64,000 nucleotides of DNA, taken from an uncultured Prolixibacteraceae bacterium. Its GTDB lineage: Bacteria > Bacteroidota > Bacteroidia > Bacteroidales > Prolixibacteraceae. The translations under genes and the position numbers were made by a program. Shown piece by piece: positions 54,699-63,903 of the stretch. The first letter of the stretch is position 1; each line of letters begins with the position of its first letter. The notes beneath the pieces were generated by a model. That model searched no databases and was not told the DNA's origin. It was given only the letters and a program-made list of their open reading frames with translations. The stretch spans positions 124,001 through 188,000 of the forward strand of contig CALGIG010000011.1 of the NCBI GenBank assembly GCA_937915865.1. Direction: 5' to 3'.

Positions 54699-55199
54699 TT
54701 AAAACTTCTTTACCAACTCTTCGGTAATGCAATAAACTACAGGGCAAACTTCACAATTTTTATGCGTAAGGTTAAGTATTTGATACATTCGTTTACGATC
54801 AGTATGAGGATATTCGCGACAGGCTTTTGGGCGGTCTTCATAAACCATGCAATAATTGTCGGGCATCAAAAAAGGGCAGGGGGTTTGCTGAAAAACATAG
54901 TCTTTGTCTTCATCGATAAACAGGTATTGAGCAATAAAATCGACCGCTTTCATCCGCATTCGTTTGGCAAGCCGTTCAATATCTTTTTCGGTAACAATTG
55001 GGCTAATAGACGAACAGCAATTGGCACAGGTCAAACAATCGAATTGTTCGAAAGCTTCTTCGTGTAACTCATGAATTACATCATCCAAATCTTTTGGTTT
55101 TTTGGCTTTCAGCCGTTTAAAAAGAGCAGTAAACTCTTGTTTGCGTTTGGCTGTCAGTTCTTTCAGCTTTTCAGGCTTTTGATAGATGATGTTCTGCAT
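54699..55199 (-). CDS. YkgJ-family cysteine-cluster protein
   Basis: I start at ATG 55199 (MQNIIYQKPEKLKEL); an in-frame start 12 bp upstream is possible. The 166-residue product has the cysteine pattern of the family: FDCLTCANCCSSISP in the middle, CPFLMPDNYCMVYEDRPKACREYP, and a C-terminal CEVCPVVYC. These cysteines probably bind zinc or an Fe-S cluster. Family function is poorly known. It stands alone between tpiA and the TonB receptor. Confidence 0.88.
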   Translation of the reverse strand: MQNIIYQKPEKLKELTAKRKQEFTALFKRLKAKKPKDLDDVIHELHEEAFEQFDCLTCANCCSSISPIVTEKDIERLAKRMRMKAVDFIAQYLFIDEDKDYVFQQTPCPFLMPDNYCMVYEDRPKACREYPHTDRKRMYQILNLTHKNCEVCPVVYCITEELVKKF

Positions 55200-55286
55200 G
55201 TCAATTGTCAATTTTGCGACTAAAATAAGAAAAGGAACAAGACTTGTTTCGTTCCTGCTCCTTTTCCTGTTTTCTTTCTCCGGAAC

Positions 55287-57689
55287 TTAGTCTGAAAAAT
55301 CGATAGGTATCAGCAACTTGAAGCTGACGTTACGCCCCATATTGTAAATACCCGTGCGTCCGGTTACATTGTTAATTCCGGCGTATTTTAAGCGGCTTAA
55401 ATGACTCTGGTAAGCCACATCGGTAATATTGTTGGCCGAAATATATAATGAAAATCGTTTTTTATGATTGAACTCAAAGTCGGAGCCAAACCCCAGATTC
55501 AGCAACGTATATCCTGGTGTTTTCGTTTCGGTATCAAACGCCGAATAAACATGATTCTGGGCCCAGGTTTTGTCCATCCCAACTTTCAGATAAGACTGAT
55601 TCATCCATTTTACAGGTTTTCCCAATTCAAATTTTAAGTCAGCTGTCCAAACAGGTGCTGGAATAAACGGTAAGTTACCCGAGTCTTCAGCCTGATTATC
55701 CAATTTACCTCTGACATACGAAAACATGTTTTCGACATGCAGCCAATCCCACGGATGAGGGTGAAAATCAAGCTGAAATTCGCCACCATAAAATTGGGCA
55801 TCGCCTTGTGAGAACTGAAACACCGGTAACCCTTCGTAATTTGGATTATCGTTTTGATCTTCGGTTTTGTTGATGTAAATGAAGTGATTTACCCTGTTTG
55901 TGAATAAATCTAATTCAGAAGAGATATGAGTTGTATTGATACCAAAAATAAAATCGAGTTGAAGGCTTGTCTCAGGTTTCAGATTTTCATTGCCAAGCTC
56001 GTAACGTAATGTCCCTTCGTGCACTCCATTTGAGCCCAACTCGGCAATATTTGGCGCCCGGAATCCGCGCGAAACATTCATTTTGGTATAAACCGATCCA
56101 CTAATTTGGTAGGTTCCACCCAAACTACCTGAAAATCCGGTTAACTTTTTATCGATGGCCTTGAAACGTTCGGTTGCATCGGGATCGGCTGCTACTGTTT
56201 TTTCGTCATTGCTGTTCAGATAAAGCGCATCGCCTGTTTCAGAGCGGCTGTCGAACCTGATTCCTCCGCTTAAATCAAGTTTCCCGATTTTTTTGTTGGC
56301 AATCGTGTAAATTCCAAAATCGAAAAGCCTGTATGCCGGAACGAGGAATTCCGTTCCTCTGTTTTCTGATTTTTGCCCCATCCCGTTAATTCCGGCGCTG
56401 ATTTTCCAGTTATTCTTCTCCGGGAAAAGGTATTTCAAATCGTAATTTACGGTATTCAGTAAAAAGAAAAGCCCATATTCGTCGGCGCTTTCAAACTCTT
56501 TTCGTTGATTTTGCTGAAATCCTAAAGTGGCCTCCAACCTGCTTTGACCAATAAACACGCTGCTATTCCATACTGCTTTGTAATGCGCTATTTTCTGGAA
56601 AGGAGCATCGAGCTGGTACGAATGAAAATCGCTCCAATTTGCCACTGATTCATCAGCTTTGATGAATTTTCCACTGGTTTCATCGCGTTCGCCTTCAACA
56701 ATTCCGGGCTTCAGGGCATAAGCTCCTAGGTGCAGGTGCGAGTAACCCCAGCTTCGGGTGATGCCTAAGATGGCGCTGGTTGCCTGCTCCCTGAACCCTG
56801 AATTATAAACCCATCCGTCATATTTGTTTTGATAAGCATGGGCTAATTTATTACTATACCGAATATCCCAGACAAGCCCTTTTTTGTTGCCCGACTGGTT
56901 GAGCGAGTAAGAAATTAATCCGTTGTTTGTTTGGAAGTTGGTACTGATATTCCCTTCTACTGAGCCTTCGGGCAAAGTTGGCGATGATAGCATATTGATT
57001 ACACCTGCCATAGCATCGGAGCCATAAGCCAGGCTTGCCGGACCTTTCAAAATTTCTACACGGTTCACTGTATTGTCGTCTATTTCAATTCCGTGTTCGT
57101 CACCCCATTGTTGGCCTTCTTGGCGGATACCGTCGTTTACCACTACTACACGGTTATAGCCCATTCCCCGGATTACAGGCTTCGAAATGCCTGTTCCTGT
57201 AGTTATTTGCGAAACGCCTGGGGTATGTGCCAGCGCATCAATAATATTTGTCGATGAATTTTGGAGCATGTCGATTTTCGGGATTACAGCAATGGGAGAG
57301 GGGGTTCGGTTATTTTCCACTCCGCCGGTTTGCCCCGTAACTACAACCTCGCTAATTTCTGTAACCGATATTTCAAGCTGAATATCAAGTGTTTGTTCTT
57401 TGGAAAGATCGATCTGGCGAGTGACCATTTTATAGCCGATAAACCGAATCTGAACCAATAATTTGGTGGCTGGAAGTTTATCAATGCTGTAAGTTCCGTC
57501 GGGTTTCGAGATGGTTCCAACTTTCAGGTCGGGAAAATATATGCTAACGCCCGGAATAGGTTCTCCGCTTGTTTTGTCAGTAATTTTTCCGCCTAAGGTT
57601 GTACTTTTTATTTTGGGCAGGTCGTTTGAAAAGCCTGTTATGATTGCTGAAAAGCAAATCAATATCAGGAAAAATATATTGATTTTCAT
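55287..57689 (-). CDS. TonB-dependent outer-membrane receptor, metal-uptake type
   Basis: The 800-residue product has a signal peptide (MKINIFFLILICFSAIITG), a carboxypeptidase-regulatory-like domain (about 30-110), a TonB box region (SEVVVTG), a plug with GISKPVIRGMGYNRVVVVNDG and RQEGQQWGDEHGIEID, and a barrel ending in a terminal strand. The EGQQWGDEHG plug motif resembles ZnuD-like receptors for zinc or other metals. A small His-rich, Cys-containing protein is encoded just upstream in the same direction, which strengthens the metal idea. Codon use is richer in G+C than most of the window. Confidence 0.9.
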   Translation of the reverse strand: MKINIFFLILICFSAIITGFSNDLPKIKSTTLGGKITDKTSGEPIPGVSIYFPDLKVGTISKPDGTYSIDKLPATKLLVQIRFIGYKMVTRQIDLSKEQTLDIQLEISVTEISEVVVTGQTGGVENNRTPSPIAVIPKIDMLQNSSTNIIDALAHTPGVSQITTGTGISKPVIRGMGYNRVVVVNDGIRQEGQQWGDEHGIEIDDNTVNRVEILKGPASLAYGSDAMAGVINMLSSPTLPEGSVEGNISTNFQTNNGLISYSLNQSGNKKGLVWDIRYSNKLAHAYQNKYDGWVYNSGFREQATSAILGITRSWGYSHLHLGAYALKPGIVEGERDETSGKFIKADESVANWSDFHSYQLDAPFQKIAHYKAVWNSSVFIGQSRLEATLGFQQNQRKEFESADEYGLFFLLNTVNYDLKYLFPEKNNWKISAGINGMGQKSENRGTEFLVPAYRLFDFGIYTIANKKIGKLDLSGGIRFDSRSETGDALYLNSNDEKTVAADPDATERFKAIDKKLTGFSGSLGGTYQISGSVYTKMNVSRGFRAPNIAELGSNGVHEGTLRYELGNENLKPETSLQLDFIFGINTTHISSELDLFTNRVNHFIYINKTEDQNDNPNYEGLPVFQFSQGDAQFYGGEFQLDFHPHPWDWLHVENMFSYVRGKLDNQAEDSGNLPFIPAPVWTADLKFELGKPVKWMNQSYLKVGMDKTWAQNHVYSAFDTETKTPGYTLLNLGFGSDFEFNHKKRFSLYISANNITDVAYQSHLSRLKYAGINNVTGRTGIYNMGRNVSFKLLIPIDFSD

Positions 57690-57917
57690 TGAATTGACTA
57701 TTTATAACTTTGAAACTATATTTCAAAGCATGGTTAATTATATTTTTGTTTTATTTTGAATACCAGTTTTTTAGATGGAAATTAATTTTTTGCAGTTTAG
57801 CAGCAAAATAATTGCCATAAAGCTGCAAAAACACAAAGAGTACACGACGATGTACGATGTTTGTATTGTAAAATAGCTTTGGAATTCAGCTAAAACGGTA
57901 TTCAACCAACGTTTAAA

Positions 57918-58238
57918 TTAAGCGATAGGGGGCGCTCTTAATGAGAAATAATGGACAAATGGAGTAAAGACGATTTGAGGAATCGGGTTGATAAAGATTT
58001 TTATAACCGATTGGGCCTCGAAATGATGCTCGGTGGCAGATGAAATAAAGTTATAAAATTCGAAATCACACACGGGACAAGGATTTTCCGTGTGGTCGAT
58101 ATTTTCAGTTGTTGCAAATTCATGGTGATAATGCGACCCGTGATGTACGTGAAACGTTTTGCTTATTAGCGGGTAAGCCAATAGCAGCAAGTGAAGGACA
58201 ACAAGTTTGATAGTATTATTTCTGCTTTCCCGTTTCAT
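57918..58238 (-). CDS. Small His-rich protein, likely metal-binding
   Basis: I start at ATG 58238 (MKRESRNNTIKLVV). The 106-residue product has one N-terminal membrane or signal segment (about 11-24), a His cluster (H30, H32, H33, H36, H38, H39), a C-P-V-C motif (Cys54, Cys57), His71-His72, and ends FSLRAPPIA, a tail seen in similar small Bacteroidota proteins. These features are those of a periplasmic metal sensor or chaperone. It is 228 bp upstream of the TonB receptor, same strand, so a joint role in metal handling is likely. No family name can be given with certainty. Confidence 0.75.
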   Translation of the reverse strand: MKRESRNNTIKLVVLHLLLLAYPLISKTFHVHHGSHYHHEFATTENIDHTENPCPVCDFEFYNFISSATEHHFEAQSVIKIFINPIPQIVFTPFVHYFSLRAPPIA

Positions 58239-58294
58239 GCCTAATTGTAAACACACTACTTTGCTTAATGTTTAAGCCTGATTAGTCGATTCTG

Positions 58295-59197
58295 CTATTC
58301 TGCTATTCTTTTCTTCAGTTTCTTGTTAATCTGGGCTAAAAATAAACCAGAAATTACGATAGCAATTCCTATCATTTGGTGAAAATTTAATGTATCACCT
58401 AAGATCAGAAAAGCAAAAATAGCAACAAAAACAGGTATAACGTTAATAAATATATTCGATTTGTTGATGCCAATATTCCGAATACTGTATGTGAATAAAA
58501 TAAAAGCAAATGTTGATGCAAAAATTGCCAGTTTAACGATTGCGGCAAACGATTTCAGGTTGAATGGAATGTGCAGAAAATCTCTCATTTCGAGTCCCAG
58601 CCAGAACGGTAAAAAGAAAATAGCGCCAAGCAGGTTTTGATAAGCAATAATAGTAAACGTATTATACCGGTGCGATATGCCTTTCAGAATGATTGAATAG
58701 CCAATTGCTCCTAAAACAGCTATAAATTCAAGCGCAACTCCTAGTGGCGGCGCCGTAAAGTTGAACGAATTGTCGAGTACAACTAAACTTACTCCCAGGA
58801 AGGTGATTACTAACCCAATGAGATTCGTTTTACTTAGTTTTTCTTTATAGAAATGCCAGGCTAAAATGGGAGAGAAGAGCGGAATGGTAGCAACAATTAC
58901 GGCTGCTACAGTTGACGAAACATACTTCAACCCATAGCTTTCGCCCATGAAATATAGGAAAGGCTCGAAAAAAGCCAGCATTACAAAGTATTTCAAATCG
59001 CCAGACTTAATGCGCTGTAATTTGCGGGTGATAACTGTAAACGCTAGCAGCATTCCCGACGACAGAATAAGCCTGAACAAAACGGTGGTAAGCGGACCAT
59101 AAGCTTCGTAAACCACTTTGACCCACACAAATGAGAAACTCCAGAAAATCATCGAAAGTAGGGCGGCACCGTAAGTTATCCAGCTTTTGTTCTTCAT
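58295..59197 (-). CDS. EamA-family (DMT) membrane transporter
   Basis: The 300-residue product has ten predicted transmembrane helices in two EamA repeats (about 8-140 and 153-292), with the typical end-of-repeat segments VTFLGVSLVVL and GIAIVISGLFLAQ, and a short basic tail (NKKLKKRIAE). Members export amino acids, drugs or metabolites; substrate unknown. It is not tightly linked to neighbours (the His-rich gene follows after 56 bp). Confidence 0.92.
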   Translation of the reverse strand: MKNKSWITYGAALLSMIFWSFSFVWVKVVYEAYGPLTTVLFRLILSSGMLLAFTVITRKLQRIKSGDLKYFVMLAFFEPFLYFMGESYGLKYVSSTVAAVIVATIPLFSPILAWHFYKEKLSKTNLIGLVITFLGVSLVVLDNSFNFTAPPLGVALEFIAVLGAIGYSIILKGISHRYNTFTIIAYQNLLGAIFFLPFWLGLEMRDFLHIPFNLKSFAAIVKLAIFASTFAFILFTYSIRNIGINKSNIFINVIPVFVAIFAFLILGDTLNFHQMIGIAIVISGLFLAQINKKLKKRIAE

Positions 59198-59270
59198 TTC
59201 TCATTTTTATGAGCCGCAAAAGTAGGGATATTTAGGTGGATAAAAATGCAAAATCAATCAGGTAGCCTAT

Positions 59271-59311
59271 AAAAATTCGTCAGGGTTTCACTTTAAGTGA
59301 AGCCCTGACGA
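59271..59311 (-). terminator. Terminator after the sigma-linked barrel cluster
   Basis: TTCGTCAGGG...TTCAC pairs with GTGAA...CCCTGACGAA (59276-59312 in all), a stem of about 16 bp around a short loop, with T residues on the minus strand. It ends the minus-strand cluster that starts with the sigma factor. Confidence 0.88.
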
Positions 59312-59327
59312 AAAATCAAAATTACTT

Positions 59328-59939
59328 TTAAAACCTGCCAAATTTCAATATCAACCCAATATTGGCGCCTTCCATAACATCTGAGTTTGTATTTACCATG
59401 TCAATTTTAGAGGTGAAGCGGTAGCCAATTGTTCCGGCCAGGCGCAAGTGACGGGTCATGTTAAATTCCAGTTCAACGGCAGGCTCGAATACCAGGAATG
59501 CGTCGCTTCTTGAGTTGTCGTAAGTCCAGTCGTGGTGGTCTTCAACCTGGGCAACAGCGCCAACGCCAAATAAAACCGGGAACGAGATGTGGACGGGTAA
59601 TCGGGGCGCCAGAATGGGTTCGAGGTATAATCCGCCGTAACCACCGGCCAGGTTGTAATCCAGGTCGTTGTAGCGCCAGTTATCGTAATTTACATCGTTA
59701 ATAAAACCTTTTCCGCCAAAACCTATTGCAAACGAATGGTCGATAATCCACGAACCTCGTGCTCCCATCAGGAAAGCATCTTTCCCGTCGATTTGAGTAT
59801 ATTCGAACGAAAGCGCTCCGTAGCCACCATTATTCCGGCCTTTTGAGAAAATGGTTGAAATCTGGTTGTCGTCGTTTTCCTGGGCCGAAGCACATAAAAC
59901 TCCCAGCCCGATAAAAATCAGGATAAGTAATTGTTTCAT
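59328..59939 (-). CDS. Small outer-membrane beta-barrel protein
   Basis: The 203-residue product has a signal peptide (MKQLLILIFIGLGVLCASAQ) and about eight amphipathic strands rich in Gly and aromatic residues (for example GGYGALSFEYTQIDGKDAFL), ending LILKFGRF with the usual terminal aromatic. It resembles OmpA/OmpW-size barrels without a periplasmic domain. It is last of the series starting at the sigma factor, 33 bp after the next barrel gene. Function unknown. Confidence 0.78.
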   Translation of the reverse strand: MKQLLILIFIGLGVLCASAQENDDNQISTIFSKGRNNGGYGALSFEYTQIDGKDAFLMGARGSWIIDHSFAIGFGGKGFINDVNYDNWRYNDLDYNLAGGYGGLYLEPILAPRLPVHISFPVLFGVGAVAQVEDHHDWTYDNSRSDAFLVFEPAVELEFNMTRHLRLAGTIGYRFTSKIDMVNTNSDVMEGANIGLILKFGRF

Positions 59940-59972
59940 TTTTAATTATTTAAATGTTTTCTGTTTATAAAT

Positions 59973-60479
59973 TTAAAAAGTGTATTTCACAGTAAATGCA
60001 AAATCGAAAGGTTGTATCTGGAAGAAGTTTTTCCCGAAAAGATTGAAATAAGGTTTAACCTCAATTCCAACTACCAAAGGGATTTCCCTAATGGTGTATT
60101 CGATTCCGGCTAAACCATCCAAGCCCGCAACTGGGCCCGAACGGTGTTCGCTGTACCGGGTATGGTAAATATCGTTGTAGTAATTGTCTCTGTACCAGGA
60201 TTCGAAACCAGCATGAGCTCCAAAACCATATACAAAAGTGAATTCTTCCTGATCGATATTAAATGCCTCTGGGACATAAAATTCTTTTAGTCCGGTTAAT
60301 TGGAGTCCTTGTTTTCGGGTTGAAAGCAGTACCTTATACGAGGTTAAATCGCCTGAAAAAACGCGGTACTCAAAGCCTGATGACAAACCGCCCCGGATAC
60401 CAACGGCTTTTATCGGCTCTTCGGCAAAACTGCTAAAACTAAAAATAAAGATGCTGATAATAAGATAGATGTGTTTCAT
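59973..60479 (-). CDS. Small secreted beta-barrel protein
   Basis: The 168-residue product has a signal peptide (MKHIYLIISIFIFSFSSFA) and a short barrel-like body: AVGIRGGLSSGFEYRVF near the start, FVYGFGAHAGFESWYRD, GLDGLAGIEYTIREIPLVVG and a terminal FAFTVKYTF. Strand pattern and the final Phe point to an outer-membrane barrel. It lies 35 bp after the head-GIN gene and 33 bp before the next barrel. Function unknown. Confidence 0.78.
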   Translation of the reverse strand: MKHIYLIISIFIFSFSSFAEEPIKAVGIRGGLSSGFEYRVFSGDLTSYKVLLSTRKQGLQLTGLKEFYVPEAFNIDQEEFTFVYGFGAHAGFESWYRDNYYNDIYHTRYSEHRSGPVAGLDGLAGIEYTIREIPLVVGIEVKPYFNLFGKNFFQIQPFDFAFTVKYTF

Positions 60480-60514
60480 TTGTATTTTAGTTGTTTTCTG
60501 ATTATCAAATTTCG

Positions 60515-61237
60515 TTAATTTTTATCAACAACACCACCCGAGCCTGAGATACTTGTATGGATTGCCGGATAATTGATGTAAAACACTTTTCCGCTTCCAG
60601 AAATATGTGCATCAATTGTGTGACTTACATTTACATACATATCGCCCGAACCAGAGATAATAGCGTCGCAATCATTTTGTTCCAGGTCGTAGGATTTAAT
60701 TTTTCCCGACCCACTAACCATGAAGTGAGTATAATCAGCTTCACCTGAAATGGTTATGCTTCCAGAACCCGAAACATTGGCTTCTATTTTATTGCAATTC
60801 ACTTTTGTTACAATGTCGCCCGATCCCGAAACGTTGGTATAAAAATCATCACATAAAAAATTACCTGTTTCAATGTATCCTGAGCCACTAAGTGATATAC
60901 CGTTTAATACAGGTGAGGTAATGTAAATTTCTATCGGAAGGGTTTGGCGAAGTGAATGAAGGCCAGTAGTTCTGATTTTTAATTTTCGACCATCAACCTG
61001 TGTCGAAATATAGGGAAGAAGGTTCGATTCAGCGCTAACTTCAACTGAATATGAGTTTCCTGGAGTGATGTATACTTCAAAATCACCATTTGTAGCAATT
61101 TCATCAAATCCTTCATCCAAACGTTCTTCTGTTCGTTGAATACCATTTCCTTCAATAAATAATTCATCCACACAGGAAGTTGCACCAAACAAGAGCAGTA
61201 TTAATGCCGCAAGTGCTTGAATCTTGGTCATTTTCAT
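60515..61237 (-). CDS. Head-GIN (DUF2807) beta-helix lipoprotein
   Basis: ATG 61237 begins a lipoprotein signal (MKMTKIQALAALILLLFGATSC); the open frame to 61306 is not used. The 240-residue product has the head-GIN pattern GFDEIATNGDFEVYITPG, then a right-handed beta-helix built of seven repeats each containing the motif S-G-S-G (SLSGSGYI, NVSGSGDI, NVSGSGSI, MVSGSGKI, IISGSGDM, HISGSGKV, SISGSGGV). Such proteins are surface-associated and often encoded with ECF sigma factors. It follows the DUF4097-like gene after a 335-bp gap. Confidence 0.92.
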   Translation of the reverse strand: MKMTKIQALAALILLLFGATSCVDELFIEGNGIQRTEERLDEGFDEIATNGDFEVYITPGNSYSVEVSAESNLLPYISTQVDGRKLKIRTTGLHSLRQTLPIEIYITSPVLNGISLSGSGYIETGNFLCDDFYTNVSGSGDIVTKVNCNKIEANVSGSGSITISGEADYTHFMVSGSGKIKSYDLEQNDCDAIISGSGDMYVNVSHTIDAHISGSGKVFYINYPAIHTSISGSGGVVDKN

Positions 61238-61572
61238 AGCTTTGAGATCTTTTAAAATGTTTCTGTTGTTTCTATTGTTTAATTCTGAACGTCGAACTTT
61301 AGGCACTCCAAACTGAAAAAAGTCAAAGTGTTCAGTCTCTGTATTTATGCAATAACGTCTGAAACTTTAAATCTGAAATTTGGAACTTTCACTTAGAGAC
61401 AGGATTATTATTTAAGGGTTGCAATTCCTGAATTTTTTTTGAAATTATTTTTGTTTTCTTTCACAAGTTTAAATTATCACATTTGAACGCAGAGCAAAGA
61501 AGTTGCTGAATTGCCAGTATTTACTGCTGAATTACAGTTCTGAGGTGTTGAAATAAACAGGTTTTTAAGTTT
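61238..61572. other. Intergenic region between DUF4097-like and head-GIN genes
   Basis: About 335 bp without a gene. It interrupts the sigma-linked cluster, so the head-GIN gene may have its own promoter, possibly read by the ECF sigma factor. I see no clear TAnnTTTG box on the minus strand and no repeat. Confidence 0.4.
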
Positions 61573-62679
61573 TTAATACGATAGAATATTCACTTCGCCT
61601 CCAATTGAATTTACAATCAGCTGGTCTTCTTTCATTTTCTTACCAAAGTAACCGGTATGACGATTTTTATTTTCTTTTGAATCAAGAACTTCTTTGTCTT
61701 CAACTTTCATTTCACGGTCAAGTTTCAGGTTGGTTTTAGCTTCAGTGATTTCGAAATTGAATTTGGCTTCAGGTTGAAAATAAAGGTTTACATCGGCTGA
61801 CCGGGATTCGACATAGATATTGCTGAAATTGCTCATTACCTTTTCCATTTCGAGTGATCCGTAGCTTAGGCGTATGTTGGCCTTATTTTTCATTTCTGAA
61901 ATACGGAATTGGGTAAAGCTACCGACTCCATCTATTTTGTCGGCCAACCGGATACGCAATTTATCACGTCGTGAATCGATGCTTAAATCTTCTGAATTCA
62001 TTATCTCAACGGTTGATGACTTGCTTTCGAGCCTCAAAACTCCGGAGTTTTTAACCTGAATGTCGCTGTAATTACTTGTAATCCTTGAATTTGTAAGATT
62101 GCCAAATACTGCATCTGCAAAATTAAGGTTCAATGTCGAGCGTTTGCTCAGGTCGCCTGTTTTTAACTTTCCATTACTGATCGAAATTTGAGTTTCACCC
62201 TTGTAATCGCCCATGATAATATCTCCAAACTTATTTTCAAGCCTTAATTCATGATTGTCGGGTAGCCAAACTGTCAGATCAATGCGAATGCTACCATTGG
62301 TTTGTAGAATCGTTTCCTTAAATTTCTGAAATTCGTTCTCAAGCTGGCTCTTATTTTTATCAACCAGTGTTTTAACTACAAGGTAATATTGCGAATTACT
62401 AATGTCGAAATCCAGGTTTCCCATAGTTTTTTCGAGTTTGATTGGCTTTTTCTCATTAATCTCCATCCGGAATTTAATGACGACCGAATCTTTTTCCCAG
62501 GTATTCAGTTCAATTCGCCCGTATTTATTGGTAATGTCAATGTGTGTTTCAGGCTTTATAGCAAACCGCTTTACAAATTCGCGGGTTTCGGTAAATTGAG
62601 CATTGGCACAAAGTACGCTCAGTAAAAGCAAACCCGATGCGATAAATCTCAATCCTTTTATTTTATTTCTTGTATTCAT
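61573..62679 (-). CDS. Secreted DUF4097-like beta-helix protein
   Basis: I use ATG 62679 (MNTRNKIKGLRF); a TTG two codons earlier is ignored. The 368-residue product has a signal peptide ending near CANAQ, then FVKRFAIKPETHIDITNKYGRIELNTW, the start of DUF4097/head-GIN-like beta-helix proteins, followed by repeated short strands ending in D/N-x-x turns (KNSGVLRLESKSSTVEIMNSE). It is located directly after the anti-sigma gene with a 10-bp gap, so it belongs to the sigma operon. The function of this group is unclear. Confidence 0.82.
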   Translation of the reverse strand: MNTRNKIKGLRFIASGLLLLSVLCANAQFTETREFVKRFAIKPETHIDITNKYGRIELNTWEKDSVVIKFRMEINEKKPIKLEKTMGNLDFDISNSQYYLVVKTLVDKNKSQLENEFQKFKETILQTNGSIRIDLTVWLPDNHELRLENKFGDIIMGDYKGETQISISNGKLKTGDLSKRSTLNLNFADAVFGNLTNSRITSNYSDIQVKNSGVLRLESKSSTVEIMNSEDLSIDSRRDKLRIRLADKIDGVGSFTQFRISEMKNKANIRLSYGSLEMEKVMSNFSNIYVESRSADVNLYFQPEAKFNFEITEAKTNLKLDREMKVEDKEVLDSKENKNRHTGYFGKKMKEDQLIVNSIGGEVNILSY

Positions 62680-62689
62680 AACCAATTGG

Positions 62690-63205
62690 TTAACAGTTTA
62701 TTTGTTCGAGAACATCATCTACCAGTTTCATTCGGTTGCGGTTATTCTCTATCATTGCTTCAATAACTTCCTTGTTCGAAACATTGTCTTTCAAATCACT
62801 TTTGAGTGACATATACATCGTTTCAAGCTCGTTTAAGTCGCCTTCAATCTGTGCTTTGAGTTCAGGATGGACTTTGTAGCATTTCTGAATTTCGGCCAGT
62901 TTTCCTGAAACCTCCTGTGCATAATACGCTTCAGCTTCAATCAGCTCCTGAACTTCAGGATCAGCTAAAACATTACTTTGAGATGTTTGCGATATCTTTT
63001 CCGACCGGAAATAAATCGTTGTTGGAATGGTAATTGCTAAAACAAGGACTGCAGCAATCTTCAGCACAAAAAATCTGTTTTTAGGCTTTTGCTTAGTCTG
63101 ATCAAATTTTAAGTTGATCGATTCCCAAACTTTATCAGATGGCTCCAGGTAATCAAATTCGTGCCTGTTTTCTTCAACAAAGGATTCCAATCTGTCGCGC
63201 TTCAT
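62690..63205 (-). CDS. Membrane-anchored anti-sigma factor (putative)
   Basis: The 171-residue product has a cytosolic N-terminus (1-44, with FDYLEPSDKVWESINLKF), one transmembrane helix (about 45-66) and a helical periplasmic part with several Glu/Lys heptads. The N-terminal VWESI segment is usual in Bacteroidota anti-sigma proteins. Its ATG overlaps the stop of the sigma-factor gene by 4 bp, as for translationally coupled sigma/anti-sigma pairs. No zinc-binding ZAS motif is seen. Confidence 0.8.
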   Translation of the reverse strand: MKRDRLESFVEENRHEFDYLEPSDKVWESINLKFDQTKQKPKNRFFVLKIAAVLVLAITIPTTIYFRSEKISQTSQSNVLADPEVQELIEAEAYYAQEVSGKLAEIQKCYKVHPELKAQIEGDLNELETMYMSLKSDLKDNVSNKEVIEAMIENNRNRMKLVDDVLEQINC

Positions 63206-63753
63206 ATTGCTTTGCTTTTTGTTTGTTTCATAATTTCGTAAACCCTGCGTTTGGCGCGCATATACTGCGATTTCGATGTCGATTCGGTAATATGCAGTAT
63301 TTGCGCAATCTCTCCGTGATCATATCCTTCAAGCAGGTATAAAGAGAATACAATGCGTCCACCTTCAGGTAGTTGATTCATCGCTTCAACGATATTTTTC
63401 ATGGTGTACAACGCTTCGTCCGGGTCTTCTTCTGCCGTTTCGTAGCGGTGCATATCATCAGTCAATTTCAAATCCAGCTTACGTTTGTTCAGTGCATTAA
63501 TACAGGTGTGAACCGTTATCGTTTTCAACCAGGTGCCAAAACTTGATTCATGCCTAAAGGATTCCAGTTTAGTAAAAGCCTGAATAAAAGCCTCCTGAAG
63601 CATATCTTCGGCATCCTCGCGATTGTTCATCAGGCGGTAGCACACGTTGAACATAGCTTTGGAGTACAGTTGATACAGCTGGTAACGGGCTTTGTTGTTG
63701 CCTTTTAAACACTGGGCAATCAAATCCTGGTGTATGAATGCTGTCTGACTCAA
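63202..63753 (-). CDS. ECF-subfamily RNA polymerase sigma factor
   Basis: The 183-residue product has sigma region 2 (about 20-90, with DAEDMLQEAFIQAF and SSFGTWLKTITVHTCIN) and region 4 (about 125-175, with EGYDHGEIAQILHITESTSKSQYMRAKR). The start is a TTG at 63753: an in-frame stop lies two codons upstream, and the next ATG (codon 34) would remove half of region 2. It overlaps the anti-sigma gene by 4 bp and heads the cluster with beta-helix and barrel genes. Confidence 0.94.
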   Translation of the reverse strand: MSQTAFIHQDLIAQCLKGNNKARYQLYQLYSKAMFNVCYRLMNNREDAEDMLQEAFIQAFTKLESFRHESSFGTWLKTITVHTCINALNKRKLDLKLTDDMHRYETAEEDPDEALYTMKNIVEAMNQLPEGGRIVFSLYLLEGYDHGEIAQILHITESTSKSQYMRAKRRVYEIMKQTKSKAI

Positions 63754-63851
63754 ATTTTAAACTTTTCAATTCCAATGACAACCTTTTTTGATTAGGGTTG
63801 CAATTGATTCAATTATTTTTTCGTTTTACTGAAATCGCTCTCAAATTTGGA

Positions 63852-63859
63852 TATTTTTG
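63852..63859 (+). promoter_or_regulatory. Putative -7 box for the gene at the right edge
   Basis: TATTTTTG matches TAnnTTTG exactly and is followed by GCGCAC, 45 bp before the ATG at 63904. Confidence 0.5.
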
Positions 63860-63903
63860 CGCACACAAATACAACTTAAATATAACTGTTAAAGCATTCG
63901 TTC

